DNA of 64,000 bases from contig JAFKFV010000007.1 in assembly GCA_017307955.1 (NCBI GenBank), positions 62,001-126,000 on the forward strand. Reading direction: 5' to 3'. Positions 1 through 10,683 of this stretch are shown piece after piece. The translations under genes were made by a program, and so were the position numbers. Origin of the DNA: Allobosea sp. Lineage in GTDB: Bacteria; Pseudomonadota; Alphaproteobacteria; Rhizobiales; Kaistiaceae. Below the pieces are notes generated by a model. That model saw nothing but the letters and a program-made list of their open reading frames with translations, was not told the DNA's origin and searched no databases. The stretch's first letter is position 1, and every line of letters starts with the position of its first letter.

Positions 1-807
1 CTCGCCGCGCTCTGGGGCATCATGCTCGGTTTCCCGGTGCTGCGGCTCAGGGGTGACTATCTCGCCATCGTGACGCTCGCCTTCGGCGAGATCATCCGTC
101 TGGTGCTCATCAATTTCCGTGAGCTTACCAACGGCTCGGCCGGCATTTCTTCGATCCCGAAGATCACCTTCTTCGGCCTCTATTCCTTCGACATCTCGGC
201 TCCGAACTATGTGGCCAAGGTGTTCGATCTGCCGATGTCGAGCGCCTATTACAAGATCTTCCTCTACTACCTGATCCTGCTCCTGGCGCTGCTCACCGCC
301 TTCGTGACGATAAGGCTCCGCAAGCTGCCCGTCGGCCGCGCCTGGGAAGCGCTGCGCGAGGACGAGATCGCCTGCCGCTCGCTCGGCATCAACACCACCA
401 ATACGAAGCTCACCGCCTTCGCGCTCGGCGCGATGTTCGGCGGCTTCGCCGGCTCCTTCTTCGCGGCCCGCCAGGGCTTCGTCAGCCCGGAGAGCTTCAC
501 CTTCATGGAATCGGCCGTCATCGTCGCCATCGTGGTGCTCGGCGGCATGGGCTCCATGATCGGCGTCGCGCTCGCCGCCGTCGCCATGATCGGCGGCACG
601 GAAATCCTGCGCGAGCTCGATTTCCTCAAGGCGGTGTTCGGCGAAGGCTTCGACCCCGACCAGTATCGCATGCTGTTCTTCGGCCTCGCGATGGTTCTGG
701 TCATGATCTGGAAGCCGCGCGGCTTCGTCTCGGCCCGCGAGCCGACGGTGTTCCTCACAGAGCGCAAATCGATCTCCGGTTCGCTCGTGAAGGAGGGCCA
801 CGGCTGA
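1..807 (+). CDS. livM: Branched-chain amino acid ABC transporter permease LivM (5' partial)
   Basis: Inner-membrane permease of the branched-chain amino acid (HAAT) importer. The reading frame is open at base 1, so the N-terminus lies outside the window; 268 residues are visible. Several hydrophobic helices are present, along with the family's cytoplasmic loop ([20 protein letters not shown]), which contacts the ATPases. The stop overlaps the livG start by one base (TGATG), so the two are translationally coupled. A livH permease would be expected just upstream. The C-terminal tail after the last helix is short and charged. The family call is firm; substrate is inferred from the family. Confidence 0.93.
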   Translation, partial: LAALWGIMLGFPVLRLRGDYLAIVTLAFGEIIRLVLINFRELTNGSAGISSIPKITFFGLYSFDISAPNYVAKVFDLPMSSAYYKIFLYYLILLLALLTAFVTIRLRKLPVGRAWEALREDEIACRSLGINTTNTKLTAFALGAMFGGFAGSFFAARQGFVSPESFTFMESAVIVAIVVLGGMGSMIGVALAAVAMIGGTEILRELDFLKAVFGEGFDPDQYRMLFFGLAMVLVMIWKPRGFVSAREPTVFLTERKSISGSLVKEGHG

Positions 808-1708
808 TGACGATGACCGTGGAACTCGACGTGGTGGTCGAACAGCCGCGTCGCTGGGCGCTCGACCCCGTCCTGTCGGTCGAGCATGTCTCGATGCGCT
901 TCGGCGGTCTCGTGGCCGTCAACGATCTCTCCTTCCAGGCCGGGCGCGGCGACATCACCGCGCTGATCGGCCCGAACGGCGCCGGCAAGACGACGGTGTT
1001 CAACTGCATCACCGGCTTCTACAAGCCGACGCAGGGGATGCTCAATCTGCGCCACGCCTCGGGCGATACGTTCCTCCTGGAGCGCATGCCCGACCACAAG
1101 ATCTCGGCCAAGGCGCGGGTCGCGCGCACCTTCCAGAACATCCGCCTGTTCTCGGGCATGACGATCCTCGAGAACCTGCTCGTCGCGCAGCACAATCCGC
1201 TGATGCTCGCCTCCGGCATGACGATCCTCGGCGTGCTCGGCCTTCCCGGCTACAAGCGCGCCGAGAAGGAAGCGATCGAGAAGGCAAAGTTCTGGCTGGA
1301 AAAGACCGGGCTGACGGCGCGCGCCGACGACCCGGCCGGCGACCTTCCCTACGGCGCGCAGCGCCGGCTGGAGATCGCCCGCGCCATGTGCACCGAGCCG
1401 CAGCTGCTCTGCCTCGACGAGCCGGCCGCCGGCCTCAACCCGCGCGAATCCGCCGAGCTCAACACGCTGCTGCTCGACATCCGCGCCATGGGCCAGACCT
1501 CGCTGCTCCTTATCGAGCATGACATGTCGGTGGTCATGGAGATCTCCGACCATGTCGTCGTGCTCGAATATGGCGTGAAGATCTCGGACGGCACGCCCGA
1601 CGAGGTCCGCAACGATCCGCGCGTCATCGCGGCCTATCTCGGCGTCGACGACGACGAGGTCGCCGAGGTCGAGGAAGTGCTGGACGACATCAGCGAGGAG
1701 ACGGCGCG

Positions 1709-1712
<4 letters not shown>
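807..1712 (+). CDS. livG: Branched-chain amino acid ABC transporter ATP-binding protein LivG
   Basis: First ATPase of the LivFGHMK importer, 301 residues. Walker A is GPNGAGKTT at residues 55-63, the signature region reads PYGAQRRLEIARAM (a LivG-type variant of LSGGQ), and Walker B is LLCLDEPAAGLN, followed by the H-loop in LLIEHDMSVVM. The N-terminal 20 residues and an acidic C-terminal tail (DDDEVAEVEEVLDD) extend beyond the core fold. It overlaps livM by one base and livF by four (ATGA), so it lies inside a coupled operon. Confidence 0.95.
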
Positions 1713-2446
<734 letters not shown>

Positions 2447-2500
2447 CCGCGGCCCTCCCCTTCCATCCGCCGCGTGACGCCGCAGCCGGAGCCTGAGACC

Positions 2501-2845
2501 ATGCAGGGCATCCTCTACGAAGAACAGTCGCTGTTCGTCTTCCTCTTCGTGACCTTGATCCTCGGCGGCGCCGGAGCCTGGATGACGGGCCGCGCCTGCG
2601 CACGAACCTGGAAGCCGCTGAGGCCGCTGCTGGTCTATCTGCTGATCCTCTCCTTCGGCGTCCGCTTCATCCATTTCTCTCTGTTCGGCGGCACGTTGCT
2701 TTCGCTGCACTTCTGGCTGGTCGATCTCGTGGTGCTGCTGGTGGTCGGCATCACGGCCTATCGCTATACTTTGGCCAATCAGATGGTTTCGCAGTATTAC
2801 TGGCTTTACGAACGGACCGGGGCGTTTTCCTGGCGAGCGAAGTAA
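2501..2845 (+). CDS. Small membrane protein of the liv operon (DUF6867-like)
   Basis: A 114-residue protein with about three hydrophobic segments (residues ~9-27, ~42-60 and ~66-85) and a charged, aromatic C-terminus (YYWLYERTGAFSW). A GTG 27 bases upstream is also in frame, but the ATG at 2501 has a GGAG nine bases before it and is preferred. It follows livF by about 50 bases on the same strand. As far as I recall, small proteins of this kind sit beside liv genes in Rhizobiales; a role in the transporter is inferred from position only. Confidence 0.75.
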   Translation: MQGILYEEQSLFVFLFVTLILGGAGAWMTGRACARTWKPLRPLLVYLLILSFGVRFIHFSLFGGTLLSLHFWLVDLVVLLVVGITAYRYTLANQMVSQYYWLYERTGAFSWRAK

Positions 2846-3002
2846 GGATTTCCTACAGCGTCGGCCAAGGTGGAACTTTGACCGATCGGACACAGAATCC
2901 GGATGACAGCTGCGGCAAAATCGGCACAATGCCAGTCAAGGCGCGCTCAAATCCGCTGAACACGCTGAAGAGCGAACCTTCCAGTAGAAACGGGAGACAT
3001 CG

Positions 3003-4118
3003 ATGAAGAAGTCCCTTATGTCCGGTCTCGTGCTTGCAGCGGGCCTGGCATTCGCCGGCGCAGCTCATGCCGACATCAAGATCGGCGTTGCCGGCCCGCT
3101 GACAGGTCCCAACGCCGCTTTCGGCGCCCAGCTCCAGAAGGGCGCCGAGCAGGCTGTCGCCGATATCAACGCCAAGGGTGGTGTTCTCGGCCAGAAGCTG
3201 GTCGTCGTCCTCGGCGACGACGTGTCCGACGCCAAGCAGGGCGTCTCGGTCGCGAACAAGTTCGTCGGCGACGGCGTGCAGTTCGTGGTCGGCCACTTCA
3301 ACTCGTCGGTGTCGATCCCGGCCTCCGAGGTCTATGCCGAGAACAACATCCTGCAGATCACCCCGGCATCGACCAATCCGACCTTCACGGAGCGCGGCCT
3401 CTGGAACACGTTCCGCACCTGCGGCCGTGACGACCAGCAGGGCGCCGTCGCCGGCAAGTACATCGCCGAGAACTTCAAGAACGTCCCGGTCGCCGTCATC
3501 CACGACAAGACGACCTATGGCCAGGGTCTTGCCGACGAGACCAAGAAGGCCCTGAACGCCGCCGGCGTGCAGGAAGTCATCTATGAAGGCGTCAATGTCG
3601 GCGACAAGGACTTCTCGGCGCTGATCTCGAAGATGAAGGCCGCGAATGTCGGCGTCATCTACTGGGGCGGCCTCCACACCGAAGGCGGCCTGATCGTCCG
3701 CCAGTCGGCCGAGCAGGGTCTCAAGGCCACGCTGTTCTCGGGCGACGGCATCGTCTCCAACGAGTTTGCCTCGATCGCCGGCCCCTCGGCCGAAGGCACG
3801 CTGAACACCTTCTCGCCGGATCCGCGCGCCAACCCGGCCGCTGTCGCCGTCGTGGACGAGTTCCGCAAGGCCGGCTTCGAGCCTGAGTCCTACACGCTCT
3901 ACTCCTATTCCTCGGTCCAGCTGATCGCCGAGGCCATCACCAAGGCCAACTCGACCGATCCGCAGAAGGTAGCCGAGGTCCTGAAGTCGGGCGGCCCGTT
4001 CGAGACCGTCATCGGCCCGCTCTCCTTCGATTCGAAGGGTGACCGCACCACCGCCGACTATGTGATGTGGATCTGGAAGAAGGGCGACGACGGCAAGATC
4101 ACCAACGTGCCGCTCTAA
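3003..4118 (+). CDS. livK: Branched-chain amino acid ABC transporter substrate-binding protein (LivK type)
   Basis: Periplasmic binding protein of the Peripla_BP_6 family, 371 residues. The signal peptide runs to about residue 23 (AGAAHA, then DIKIG), and the mature domain opens with the family hallmark [11 protein letters not shown]. The domain continues with [13 protein letters not shown] and the [11 protein letters not shown] ligand-pocket region. A GGGAG ribosome site precedes the ATG. The 157-base gap from the preceding gene suggests its own promoter, as is common because binding proteins are made in excess over the permease. A strong terminator follows. The name livK reflects family and context; the ligand could be another amino acid. 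Confidence 0.92.
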   Translation: MKKSLMSGLVLAAGLAFAGAAHADIKIGVAGPLTGPNAAFGAQLQKGAEQAVADINAKGGVLGQKLVVVLGDDVSDAKQGVSVANKFVGDGVQFVVGHFNSSVSIPASEVYAENNILQITPASTNPTFTERGLWNTFRTCGRDDQQGAVAGKYIAENFKNVPVAVIHDKTTYGQGLADETKKALNAAGVQEVIYEGVNVGDKDFSALISKMKAANVGVIYWGGLHTEGGLIVRQSAEQGLKATLFSGDGIVSNEFASIAGPSAEGTLNTFSPDPRANPAAVAVVDEFRKAGFEPESYTLYSYSSVQLIAEAITKANSTDPQKVAEVLKSGGPFETVIGPLSFDSKGDRTTADYVMWIWKKGDDGKITNVPL

Positions 4119-4143
4119 GCCGATCCTTCCGATCGCCTGATGG

Positions 4144-4173
4144 CGCCCGCCCCGGCAACGGGGCGGGCGTTTT
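4144..4173 (+). terminator. Rho-independent terminator after livK
   Basis: A perfect 10-bp GC-rich stem (CGCCCGCCCC / GGGGCGGGCG) with a six-base loop, followed by TTTTC. It separates livK from the second binding-protein gene, which may therefore need its own promoter or readthrough. Confidence 0.85.
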
Positions 4174-4241
4174 CATTTGAAGGTCGAGCGTGCATGATCG
4201 GCGGCCCCGGACAACGGACGAGGCCCATGCCGAGGTTGACC

Positions 4242-5351
4242 ATGCCGAGACTGCCGATCGCTCCTCTCGCCGCCGCGCTCGTCGCCCTCGCGGCGCCAGC
4301 GGCGCTGGCCGATATCCGCATCGCGGTGATCGCGCCGCTGTCGGGGCCGTACCAGCCGCTCGGACAGGAGATCAAGGCGGGCGCCGCCAAGGCGGTCGAG
4401 GACATCAACGCGGCCGGCGGCGTCGGCGGCGAAAAGCTGCGGCTCGATACCGCCGATGACGGCTGCCGGCCCGACAATGCCGCCGGCGACGCTACCAAGG
4501 CCGCGGCGCGGGGCACGATGTTCGTGGTCGGCCATGTCTGCGCCGCCGCCGCCGAGGCGGCCGCGGATATCTATGCCGGGAAGGGCATGCTCGCGATCAC
4601 GCCCGCCGTCACCGATGACGGCTTCACCGATCACCGGCCCGGCCCGGCGATCCTGCGCCTCGCCGCCCGCGACGACGCGCAAGGCGCGGCGGCAGGTGCC
4701 TTTCTCGCCAGGACCTATGGCAAGCAGCGCATCGCCATCTTGAGCGACGGCTCGCCCTATGGCCGCGCGCTCGCCGAGGCGGTGCAGGCCGGGCTGAACG
4801 CCGCCGGCGTCAAGGAAGCCCGCTTCGACAGTTTCGCGCCCGGCGCCAAGGATTATGGCGGGCTTGTCGATGTGATGATCGATGACGGGATCGGCGTGCT
4901 GTTCGTCGCCGGCTATGACGCCGACGCGGCGCTGATCGCGACCGCGCTCAAGGCGCGCAAGGCCCGCATCGTGCTGATGGGCGGCGACGCGCTGGGCAGC
5001 AGCGAGTTCGCCGCCGCGGCCGGCGATGCCGCGACCGGCACGCTCTTCACCGGCTTCACGGATTGGCGCACCGCTCCGGCCGCGGCCAAGGTCGCGGCGG
5101 CGCTTTCGGCGGAGGGGACGGAGCCGCGCAATTTCGTGCTGCCGTCCTATGCGGCGGTCCAGCTCTTCGCCGCGGCCCGCGCCGCGACCGGCTCTGACAA
5201 GGGCGGCGATCTCGCCGGCTGGCTCGGCAGCCACAGCGTTGACACCGTGATCGGCCCGGTCGCCTTCGACGCCAAGGGCGACGCGAAACTCTCCGGCTTC
5301 ACCGTCTATCGCTGGGACGGCGACAGCTACGCGCCGCTGCCGGGAAGCTGA
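4242..5351 (+). CDS. Second LivK-type ABC transporter substrate-binding protein
   Basis: Paralogue of the preceding gene, 369 residues from the chosen ATG. That start has GAGG six bases upstream and gives a clean signal peptide of about 23 residues (ALAAPAALA, then DIRIA). Earlier in-frame ATGs at 4194 and 4227 are possible. The fold hallmarks are shared (APLSGPYQPLGQEI, DINAAGGVGGEKL, AITPAVTDDGFT), but pocket residues differ from livK, for example CRPDNA, VCAAAAEA and the TFR-type segment. It has no permease of its own here, so it probably feeds the same LivHMGF complex with a different ligand. Confidence 0.87.
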   Translation: MPRLPIAPLAAALVALAAPAALADIRIAVIAPLSGPYQPLGQEIKAGAAKAVEDINAAGGVGGEKLRLDTADDGCRPDNAAGDATKAAARGTMFVVGHVCAAAAEAAADIYAGKGMLAITPAVTDDGFTDHRPGPAILRLAARDDAQGAAAGAFLARTYGKQRIAILSDGSPYGRALAEAVQAGLNAAGVKEARFDSFAPGAKDYGGLVDVMIDDGIGVLFVAGYDADAALIATALKARKARIVLMGGDALGSSEFAAAAGDAATGTLFTGFTDWRTAPAAAKVAAALSAEGTEPRNFVLPSYAAVQLFAAARAATGSDKGGDLAGWLGSHSVDTVIGPVAFDAKGDAKLSGFTVYRWDGDSYAPLPGS

Positions 5352-5369
5352 GCCGGCTTCGCGACGCGA

Positions 5370-6626
5370 TCAGCGCCCCTTGAATCGCAGCGCGCTGAAG
5401 GGCGCGGGGTCGATGAAAGGCATCTCGCGGGTGATCTGCTCGGCGATCAGCCGGCCCGTCGCCGGTCCGAGCGTGAAGCCGAGATGGCCGTGGCCGAAAT
5501 CGAGCCAGAGGCCGGGATGCTTTGGCGCCGGGCCGACGATCGGCATCGAATCGGGGAAGCAGGGCCGTGCGCCCATCCAGGGCTCGCGCTCGACCGGATC
5601 ACCGAGCGGAAACAGCGCCCGCGCCTGCGGCAGCACGCGCTCCATCTGCACCGGCGTCGCCGGTGCATCGCGCTCGTCGAATTCGATGCCCGTCGTGATG
5701 CGATAGCCCTGCCGCATCGGCGTCAGGACATAGCCGTGATCGACATCGACGACCGGCCGGTCGAGCCCGGCATCGCCGCGCGGCTTGAAATGCTGGTGGT
5801 AGCCGCGCTTCACGGCGAAGGGGAAGCGGTAGCCCATGGGCGACAGCAGGTCCATCGACCACGGGCCGAGCGCCACGATGACATCCGGCGCCCGCGCCGG
5901 GCCGATGGCGCGATCGACGACCCAGAGATCGTTCTCGCGCCGAAGCGAGCGCGCGTCGCCCTGCGCGATGCTGCCGCCCATCGACTCGAACAGCCGCGCA
6001 TGCGCCTTGGTGACGCCGCCGGGGCTCGACACCGAGACGCTGTCCGGCCAGAGAACGGCGCGCGCGAAGACCGGCGCGATATCGGGCTCGAGATCGACGA
6101 TCTCATGCGCGTCGAGCACCTGGTAGCGGACGCCGAACTCCTCTGCGAGCGCGAGATGGGCGCGTGTTCCCGCCTCGAAACTCGCGACACTGCGATAGCC
6201 CTTCAGCCAGCCTGTGCCGCGAAAGAACTCGACGGCGCGACTCTTGCCCGCCAGCGAGCCGTGCTCGGCGGCCGCATGCGCCAGGAGCGGGTTCATCGCC
6301 TCGGCATAGGCCTCGATGCCGCGGCTCCCGGTCTCGCTGCGCAGCTTCAACAGCCAGGGCGCGATGCGGGGCAGGAAACGGCGGTTGTAGTGCAGCCGCG
6401 CCTCGGTGTTGCGCGCGATGCGGTAGAGCTCGAACGGGCTGCGCGGGAAGACGATCGGATAGAAGCCCTCGCGCTCGATCACCCCGGCATTGCCATAGGA
6501 GGTGCCCTCCCCCGGCGCAGCGCGGTCGAGGATGAGGACGGAGCGGTTGCGCCGCAAGAGATGGATCGCGGCGGAAACGCCGACGATCCCCGCGCCGAGC
6601 ACGATCGCGTCGAATTTGTCCATCAC
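5370..6626 (-). CDS. FAD-dependent oxidoreductase, D-amino acid dehydrogenase (DadA) type
   Basis: DAO-family flavoprotein of 418 residues. The N-terminal Rossmann motif is VLGAGIVGVSAAIHLL (residues ~10-25), followed by the acidic residue of LILD and the GTSYGNAGVI segment typical of DadA. The C-terminal FAD site is GLWLDFGHGHLGFTLGPATG. DadA-type enzymes oxidise D-amino acids and pass electrons to the membrane; the substrate here is not determined. It converges on the second binding protein with only an 18-base gap. A link with amino acid import is plausible but unproven. Confidence 0.85.
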   Translation of the reverse strand: MMDKFDAIVLGAGIVGVSAAIHLLRRNRSVLILDRAAPGEGTSYGNAGVIEREGFYPIVFPRSPFELYRIARNTEARLHYNRRFLPRIAPWLLKLRSETGSRGIEAYAEAMNPLLAHAAAEHGSLAGKSRAVEFFRGTGWLKGYRSVASFEAGTRAHLALAEEFGVRYQVLDAHEIVDLEPDIAPVFARAVLWPDSVSVSSPGGVTKAHARLFESMGGSIAQGDARSLRRENDLWVVDRAIGPARAPDVIVALGPWSMDLLSPMGYRFPFAVKRGYHQHFKPRGDAGLDRPVVDVDHGYVLTPMRQGYRITTGIEFDERDAPATPVQMERVLPQARALFPLGDPVEREPWMGARPCFPDSMPIVGPAPKHPGLWLDFGHGHLGFTLGPATGRLIAEQITREMPFIDPAPFSALRFKGR

Positions 6627-6679
6627 CAGCCTTTGGTCAGCAAGCAGGCACCGCGCCGGGCCATGCTTTGCGAGTCTAG

Positions 6680-7450
6680 TCAGATCAGGGCGAGACGCAA
6701 CCGTTGGCCGAGCCGGCCGAGATACTGCAAGTCATTGACATAGATGTCGGAATCACCACGAGCGATCGCCTCGGCGAAGGCGGCGTCGCCGGCGCGCGCC
6801 CGCGCATGCATGAGATCGAGCAGCGCTTCGAGGCGCCGCCCGATCATCGCCGGCAATTCCCGCCGCTGCGCCTCGTCGGCGCCATAGGCGTCTGAGAAGA
6901 GACGCGCGCGGCGAAGCTGTTCCTCGCGGTCATGGATCGCGCCCGGCCGCTCCGGATCGGTGAGCGGCGCCCAGCGATAGAGCGCATAAGCGAGGTCCCA
7001 GGCGGCCGGCGCCGGATGGGCGGCGTCGAAATCGATGAGCCCGACGGCAGCCTCACCCTCTGTCACGACGTTGTAGGGCGCGAAGTCGCCATGGCAGACC
7101 AGTTCGCGCGGCTCCTGCGCCGGCAGCATCCACGATTGGGGACCGTCGTCCCTTTCGAGAAATCCGCGCGAGGCATCGTGGAAACGCCGCAGCAGCATCG
7201 CCGCCGAACGGAGCATGGCCGGGGAGCCGGTCAGCGGGTCGGCAAGGTCCTCGGAGACGCGGCCAGCCAGATAGGTGACGGCTTCCCGGTTGCCTTCAAT
7301 GGCGAGCGGCATCGGCGCGGCGGCGAAGCCGGACGCGCGGAGATGGCGGAGGAAGCGATGCACGGTCGGCGTCCATGCGCCGGCCGGGCGAAGGACCGAA
7401 TCGCCGCGCCTCAGAATCTCGCCGGGCCGGCCACCTTCGAGTTCGATCAC
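6680..7450 (-). CDS. Aminoglycoside phosphotransferase (APH)-fold kinase
   Basis: A 256-residue protein of the APH/choline kinase superfamily, started by GTG. The catalytic loop is [10 protein letters not shown] (Brenner-type HGDxxxxN) and the metal-binding Asp lies in [20 protein letters not shown]. The N-terminal lobe is short and glycine-poor. These proteins phosphorylate small molecules (antibiotics, homoserine, choline, fructosamine-like compounds); nothing here identifies the substrate, and resistance should not be assumed. It is divergent from rpe across about 170 bases. Confidence 0.82.
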   Translation of the reverse strand: MIELEGGRPGEILRRGDSVLRPAGAWTPTVHRFLRHLRASGFAAAPMPLAIEGNREAVTYLAGRVSEDLADPLTGSPAMLRSAAMLLRRFHDASRGFLERDDGPQSWMLPAQEPRELVCHGDFAPYNVVTEGEAAVGLIDFDAAHPAPAAWDLAYALYRWAPLTDPERPGAIHDREEQLRRARLFSDAYGADEAQRRELPAMIGRRLEALLDLMHARARAGDAAFAEAIARGDSDIYVNDLQYLGRLGQRLRLALI

Positions 7451-7620
7451 GCGTCCTTCACCCTGTCATGCTCTGCCTGCGGCGTGCGCTTCACGCGGGC
7501 GCAGGGGAGAGTCTCATTCGCGCGACTTTGCCCGCGCGGGCGGCGCGGCAATTGCTGGCATCCCGAGCCCATGTTACGGCCTATCCTGACCGAAGCGATC
7601 GAAAGGCCCCCGAGACCGCC

Positions 7621-8286
7621 ATGGCCCATCTGCCCCTCGTCGCCCCCTCCGTCCTGTCGTCGGATTTCTCGCGCCTCGGCGAGGAGATCAAGGCCATCGA
7701 CGCCGCCGGCGCCGACTGGATCCATCTCGACATCATGGACGGGCATTTCGTGCCCAACATCACCTTCGGGCCGCCGATCGTGAAGGCGGTGCGTCACCTC
7801 ACGACCAAGATCTTCGACGTGCATCTGATGATCGCGCCGGCCGATCCATATCTCGAGGCCTTCGCCGAGGCGGGCGCCGATGTGATGACCGTCCATGCCG
7901 AAGCGGGGCCGCATCTCCATCGCTCGCTGCAGCACATCAAGAAGCTCGGCAAGAAGGCCGGCGTCGCGATCAACCCGGCAACGCCCGAAAGCGCGATCGA
8001 ATATGTGCTCGACCTCGTCGACCTCGTTCTGGTGATGACCGTCAATCCCGGCTTCGGCGGCCAGAGCTTCATTCCCGGCTCGGTGGAGAAGGTCGAGCGG
8101 GTGCGGAAGATGATCGGCATGCGGCCGATCCGCATCGAGGTCGATGGCGGCGTCTCGGCGGAAACGGCCCCGGCGCTGGTGCGCGCCGGCGCGGAGGTCC
8201 TCGTCGCCGGCTCGGCCGTCTTCAAGGGCGACCCGGCGCGCTATGCCGCCAACATCGCCGCCGTCCGCGGCGTGCGCGGCACCTGA
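7621..8286 (+). CDS. rpe: Ribulose-phosphate 3-epimerase
   Basis: TIM-barrel epimerase interconverting ribulose 5-phosphate and xylulose 5-phosphate in the pentose phosphate and Calvin pathways, 221 residues. Recognisable blocks are [34 protein letters not shown] (metal His and catalytic Asp), [20 protein letters not shown] and [12 protein letters not shown]. The frame is open far upstream, but homologues begin at the ATG at 7621. The upstream 170 bases hold the promoter region shared with the divergent kinase. Confidence 0.95.
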   Translation: MAHLPLVAPSVLSSDFSRLGEEIKAIDAAGADWIHLDIMDGHFVPNITFGPPIVKAVRHLTTKIFDVHLMIAPADPYLEAFAEAGADVMTVHAEAGPHLHRSLQHIKKLGKKAGVAINPATPESAIEYVLDLVDLVLVMTVNPGFGGQSFIPGSVEKVERVRKMIGMRPIRIEVDGGVSAETAPALVRAGAEVLVAGSAVFKGDPARYAANIAAVRGVRGT

Positions 8287-8354
8287 GACGATCCCTCCGG
8301 AACCGCCCCCGAGACGCCGGCGTTCGGCCAAAGGGGACAACCGGAGGGTTCGTC

Positions 8355-8657
8355 ATGACGTCGATCCGCCATCTTGGCCTGGCCGCCATGGCCGGCGCCG
8401 CGCTTTTCGCCTTCGCAGCCGGTCCGGGGATGGCCGACGACATCGAGGTCGCGCCGCCACCGGTGGCGCTGGAGCCGGACAACGAGGCGCCGCCGCCCGG
8501 CTGCCGCGAAACCACGGTCCGGACCGAGGACGAGACCGGCAGCGTCACCGAGACGCGGATGGATTGTCCGCCAATCGTCGATCCCGGCGCGCCGACGCAG
8601 CTGATCGCACCCGGAACCCCGGCCCCGCTCGCGCCGCCGCCGCTGCCGCCAGGCTGA
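8355..8657 (+). CDS. Small secreted proline-rich protein, unknown function
   Basis: A 100-residue protein with a signal peptide (residues 1-27, ending in AAGPGMADD). The mature part is low in complexity: a proline/alanine-rich start, a central CRETTVRTEDETGSVTETRMDC block with two cysteines that could form a disulfide, and a proline-rich tail. GGAGG precedes the ATG. I do not recognise a family. It lies 68 bases after rpe and before purB, on the same strand. Confidence 0.7.
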   Translation: MTSIRHLGLAAMAGAALFAFAAGPGMADDIEVAPPPVALEPDNEAPPPGCRETTVRTEDETGSVTETRMDCPPIVDPGAPTQLIAPGTPAPLAPPPLPPG

Positions 8658-8730
8658 CCCTGCCGGGATTGTCGCTTCGGCGACACGGTGCTAGAGCCTC
8701 TCCGCGCCCGAAAACGAGAGGACTCCGCCC

Positions 8731-10038
8731 ATGATCCCGCGCTATTCGCGCCCCGAGATGACGTCGATCTGGTCGCCGGAAACGCGGTTCCGCATCTGGT
8801 TCGAGATCGAGGCGCATGCGCTGGACGCGCTGGCGGAACTCGGCACCATTCCGAAATCGGCGGCCGAGACCGTGTGGGCGCGCGGCAAGGCGGCGGAATT
8901 CGACGTCGCCCGCATCGACGAGATCGAGCGCGTCACCAAGCATGACGTCATCGCCTTCCTGACGCATCTCGCCGAGATCGTCGGCGAGGATGCCCGCTTC
9001 GTTCACCAGGGCATGACGTCGTCCGACGTGCTCGACACCTGCTTCAACGTCCAGCTCGTGCGCGCCGCCGACATCCTGATCGCCGATGTCAACCGCGTGC
9101 TCAAGGCGCTGAAGACGCGCGCCTTCGAGCACAAGGACACGGTCACGATCGGCCGCAGCCACGGCATCCATGCCGAGCCGACCACCTTCGGCGTCAAGCT
9201 CGCCCAGGCCTATGCCGAGTTCGACCGCGCCCGCCAGCGCCTCGTCGCGGCCCGCGAGGACGTCGCGACCTGCGCCATTTCCGGCGCGGTCGGCTCCTTC
9301 GCCAATATCGATCCGCGCGTCGAGGAGCATGTCGCGGCGGCGCTCGGCCTCAAGGTCGAGCCGGTCTCGACGCAGGTGATCCCGCGCGACCGCCACGCGA
9401 TGTATTTCGCGACGCTCGGCGTCGTCGCCTCGTCGATCGAGCGCATCGCGACCGAGATCCGCCATCTCCAGCGCACCGAGGTTCTCGAGGCGGAGGAGTA
9501 CTTCTCGCCGGGCCAGAAGGGCTCCTCGGCGATGCCGCACAAGCGCAATCCGGTGCTGACCGAGAACCTGACCGGGCTCGCGCGGCTCGTCCGCGGCATG
9601 GTCGTGCCGGCGATGGAAAACGTGGCGCTCTGGCACGAGCGCGATATCTCGCATTCCTCGGTCGAACGGATGATCGGCCCGGATGCGACGGTGACGCTCG
9701 ACTTCGCACTCAACCGCCTCGCCGGCGTCATCGAGAAGCTGGTCGTCTATCCCGAGAACATGCAGAAGAACCTCGACCGGCTCGGCGGGCTCGTGCATTC
9801 GCAGCGCGTCCTGCTCGCGCTGACGCAGAAGGGCGTCTCGCGCGAGGACGCCTACGGCCTCGTTCAGCGCAACGCCATGAAGGTCTGGGAACAGGGCGCC
9901 GACTTCCTGACCGAACTCAAGGCCGATGGCGATGTGACGGCCGTGCTGACGCCGGCCGAGATCGAGGAGAAGTTCGACCTCGGCTATCACACCAAGCATG
10001 TCGACACGATCTTCCGCCGCGTCTTCGGCGAAGCGTGA
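8731..10038 (+). CDS. purB: Adenylosuccinate lyase
   Basis: Cleaves SAICAR to AICAR and adenylosuccinate to AMP in purine synthesis; 435 residues, full length. The superfamily signature GSSAMPHKRNP (the mobile catalytic loop) lies near residue 270. Earlier conserved blocks are GMTSSDVLDTCFNVQL and TIGRSHGIHAEPTTFG, which carries the catalytic His. The gene is separated from purC by genes on the opposite strand, so it is probably transcribed on its own. Confidence 0.96.
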   Translation: MIPRYSRPEMTSIWSPETRFRIWFEIEAHALDALAELGTIPKSAAETVWARGKAAEFDVARIDEIERVTKHDVIAFLTHLAEIVGEDARFVHQGMTSSDVLDTCFNVQLVRAADILIADVNRVLKALKTRAFEHKDTVTIGRSHGIHAEPTTFGVKLAQAYAEFDRARQRLVAAREDVATCAISGAVGSFANIDPRVEEHVAAALGLKVEPVSTQVIPRDRHAMYFATLGVVASSIERIATEIRHLQRTEVLEAEEYFSPGQKGSSAMPHKRNPVLTENLTGLARLVRGMVVPAMENVALWHERDISHSSVERMIGPDATVTLDFALNRLAGVIEKLVVYPENMQKNLDRLGGLVHSQRVLLALTQKGVSREDAYGLVQRNAMKVWEQGADFLTELKADGDVTAVLTPAEIEEKFDLGYHTKHVDTIFRRVFGEA

Positions 10039-10160
10039 CCGGCGTCGGGGCGCGGCAACCGGGAGTGTAAATATTCCCGCTCTGGCCCCGCTTCGGCCAT
10101 TGTCGTGGCCGCTTCGCGCGCTATCTCGGAGCGGCTCTCTTCATCGCGCCGAGGTGACCG

Positions 10161-10637
10161 ATGTCTTCCCCGCTCTACGATATTCCGCTCAGCCGGATCG
10201 ACGGCAGCGAGGCCAGCCTCTCCGAGCATGCCGGCGAGGTCCTGCTCATCGTCAATGTCGCCTCGAAATGCGGGCTGACGCCGCAATATGACGGGCTCGA
10301 GGCGCTCTACCGGCGCTATCGCGGCCGCGGCCTCACGGTGCTCGGTTTTCCGGCGAACGACTTCGCCGGCCAGGAGCCGGGGTCGAACGAGGAGATCGCG
10401 AGCTTCTGCCGCTCGACCTATGGCGTCGATTTCCCGATGTTCGCAAAGATCGCCGTCACCGGAGCCGATCGCCATCCGCTCTATGCGGCGCTGGCCGGCG
10501 ACGAGCCGATCAGCTGGAATTTCGAGAAGTTCCTGATCGCCCGAGACGGCAGCGTCGCCGCCCGTTTCTCGCCGAAGACGGTGCCCGAGGATCCGGCGGT
10601 GATCGCCGCCGTCGAGCGCGAACTGGCGAAGAGCTGA
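10161..10637 (+). CDS. Glutathione peroxidase (cysteine type)
   Basis: A 158-residue thioredoxin-fold peroxidase that reduces hydroperoxides with glutathione or thioredoxin. The peroxidatic Cys is C37 in VNVASKCGLTPQY. The rest of the catalytic tetrad appears in FPANDFAGQEPGSNEEI (Gln) and WNFEKFLI (Trp and Asn). A possible resolving cysteine is in SFCRSTYGVDFPMF. The short bacterial form lacks an export signal, so it acts in the cytoplasm. Confidence 0.93.
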   Translation: MSSPLYDIPLSRIDGSEASLSEHAGEVLLIVNVASKCGLTPQYDGLEALYRRYRGRGLTVLGFPANDFAGQEPGSNEEIASFCRSTYGVDFPMFAKIAVTGADRHPLYAALAGDEPISWNFEKFLIARDGSVAARFSPKTVPEDPAVIAAVERELAKS

Positions 10638-10649
10638 CAGCGGATGTCA

Positions 10650-10669
10650 GGAGGCGGCGCGCCGCCTCC
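10650..10669. terminator. GC-rich palindrome between convergent gpx and aqpZ
   Basis: A perfect 20-base palindrome sits in the 46-base gap between two convergent genes. It can fold into a hairpin on either strand but has no T-tract, so it may act as a weak or factor-assisted bidirectional terminator. Confidence 0.45.
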
Positions 10670-10683
10670 CGCGCTCACAGGCC

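Noticed and set aside
6680..7450. Aminoglycoside resistance gene
   Set aside because: The APH fold is present, but the fold serves many small-molecule kinases; nothing shows antibiotic specificity or mobile context.
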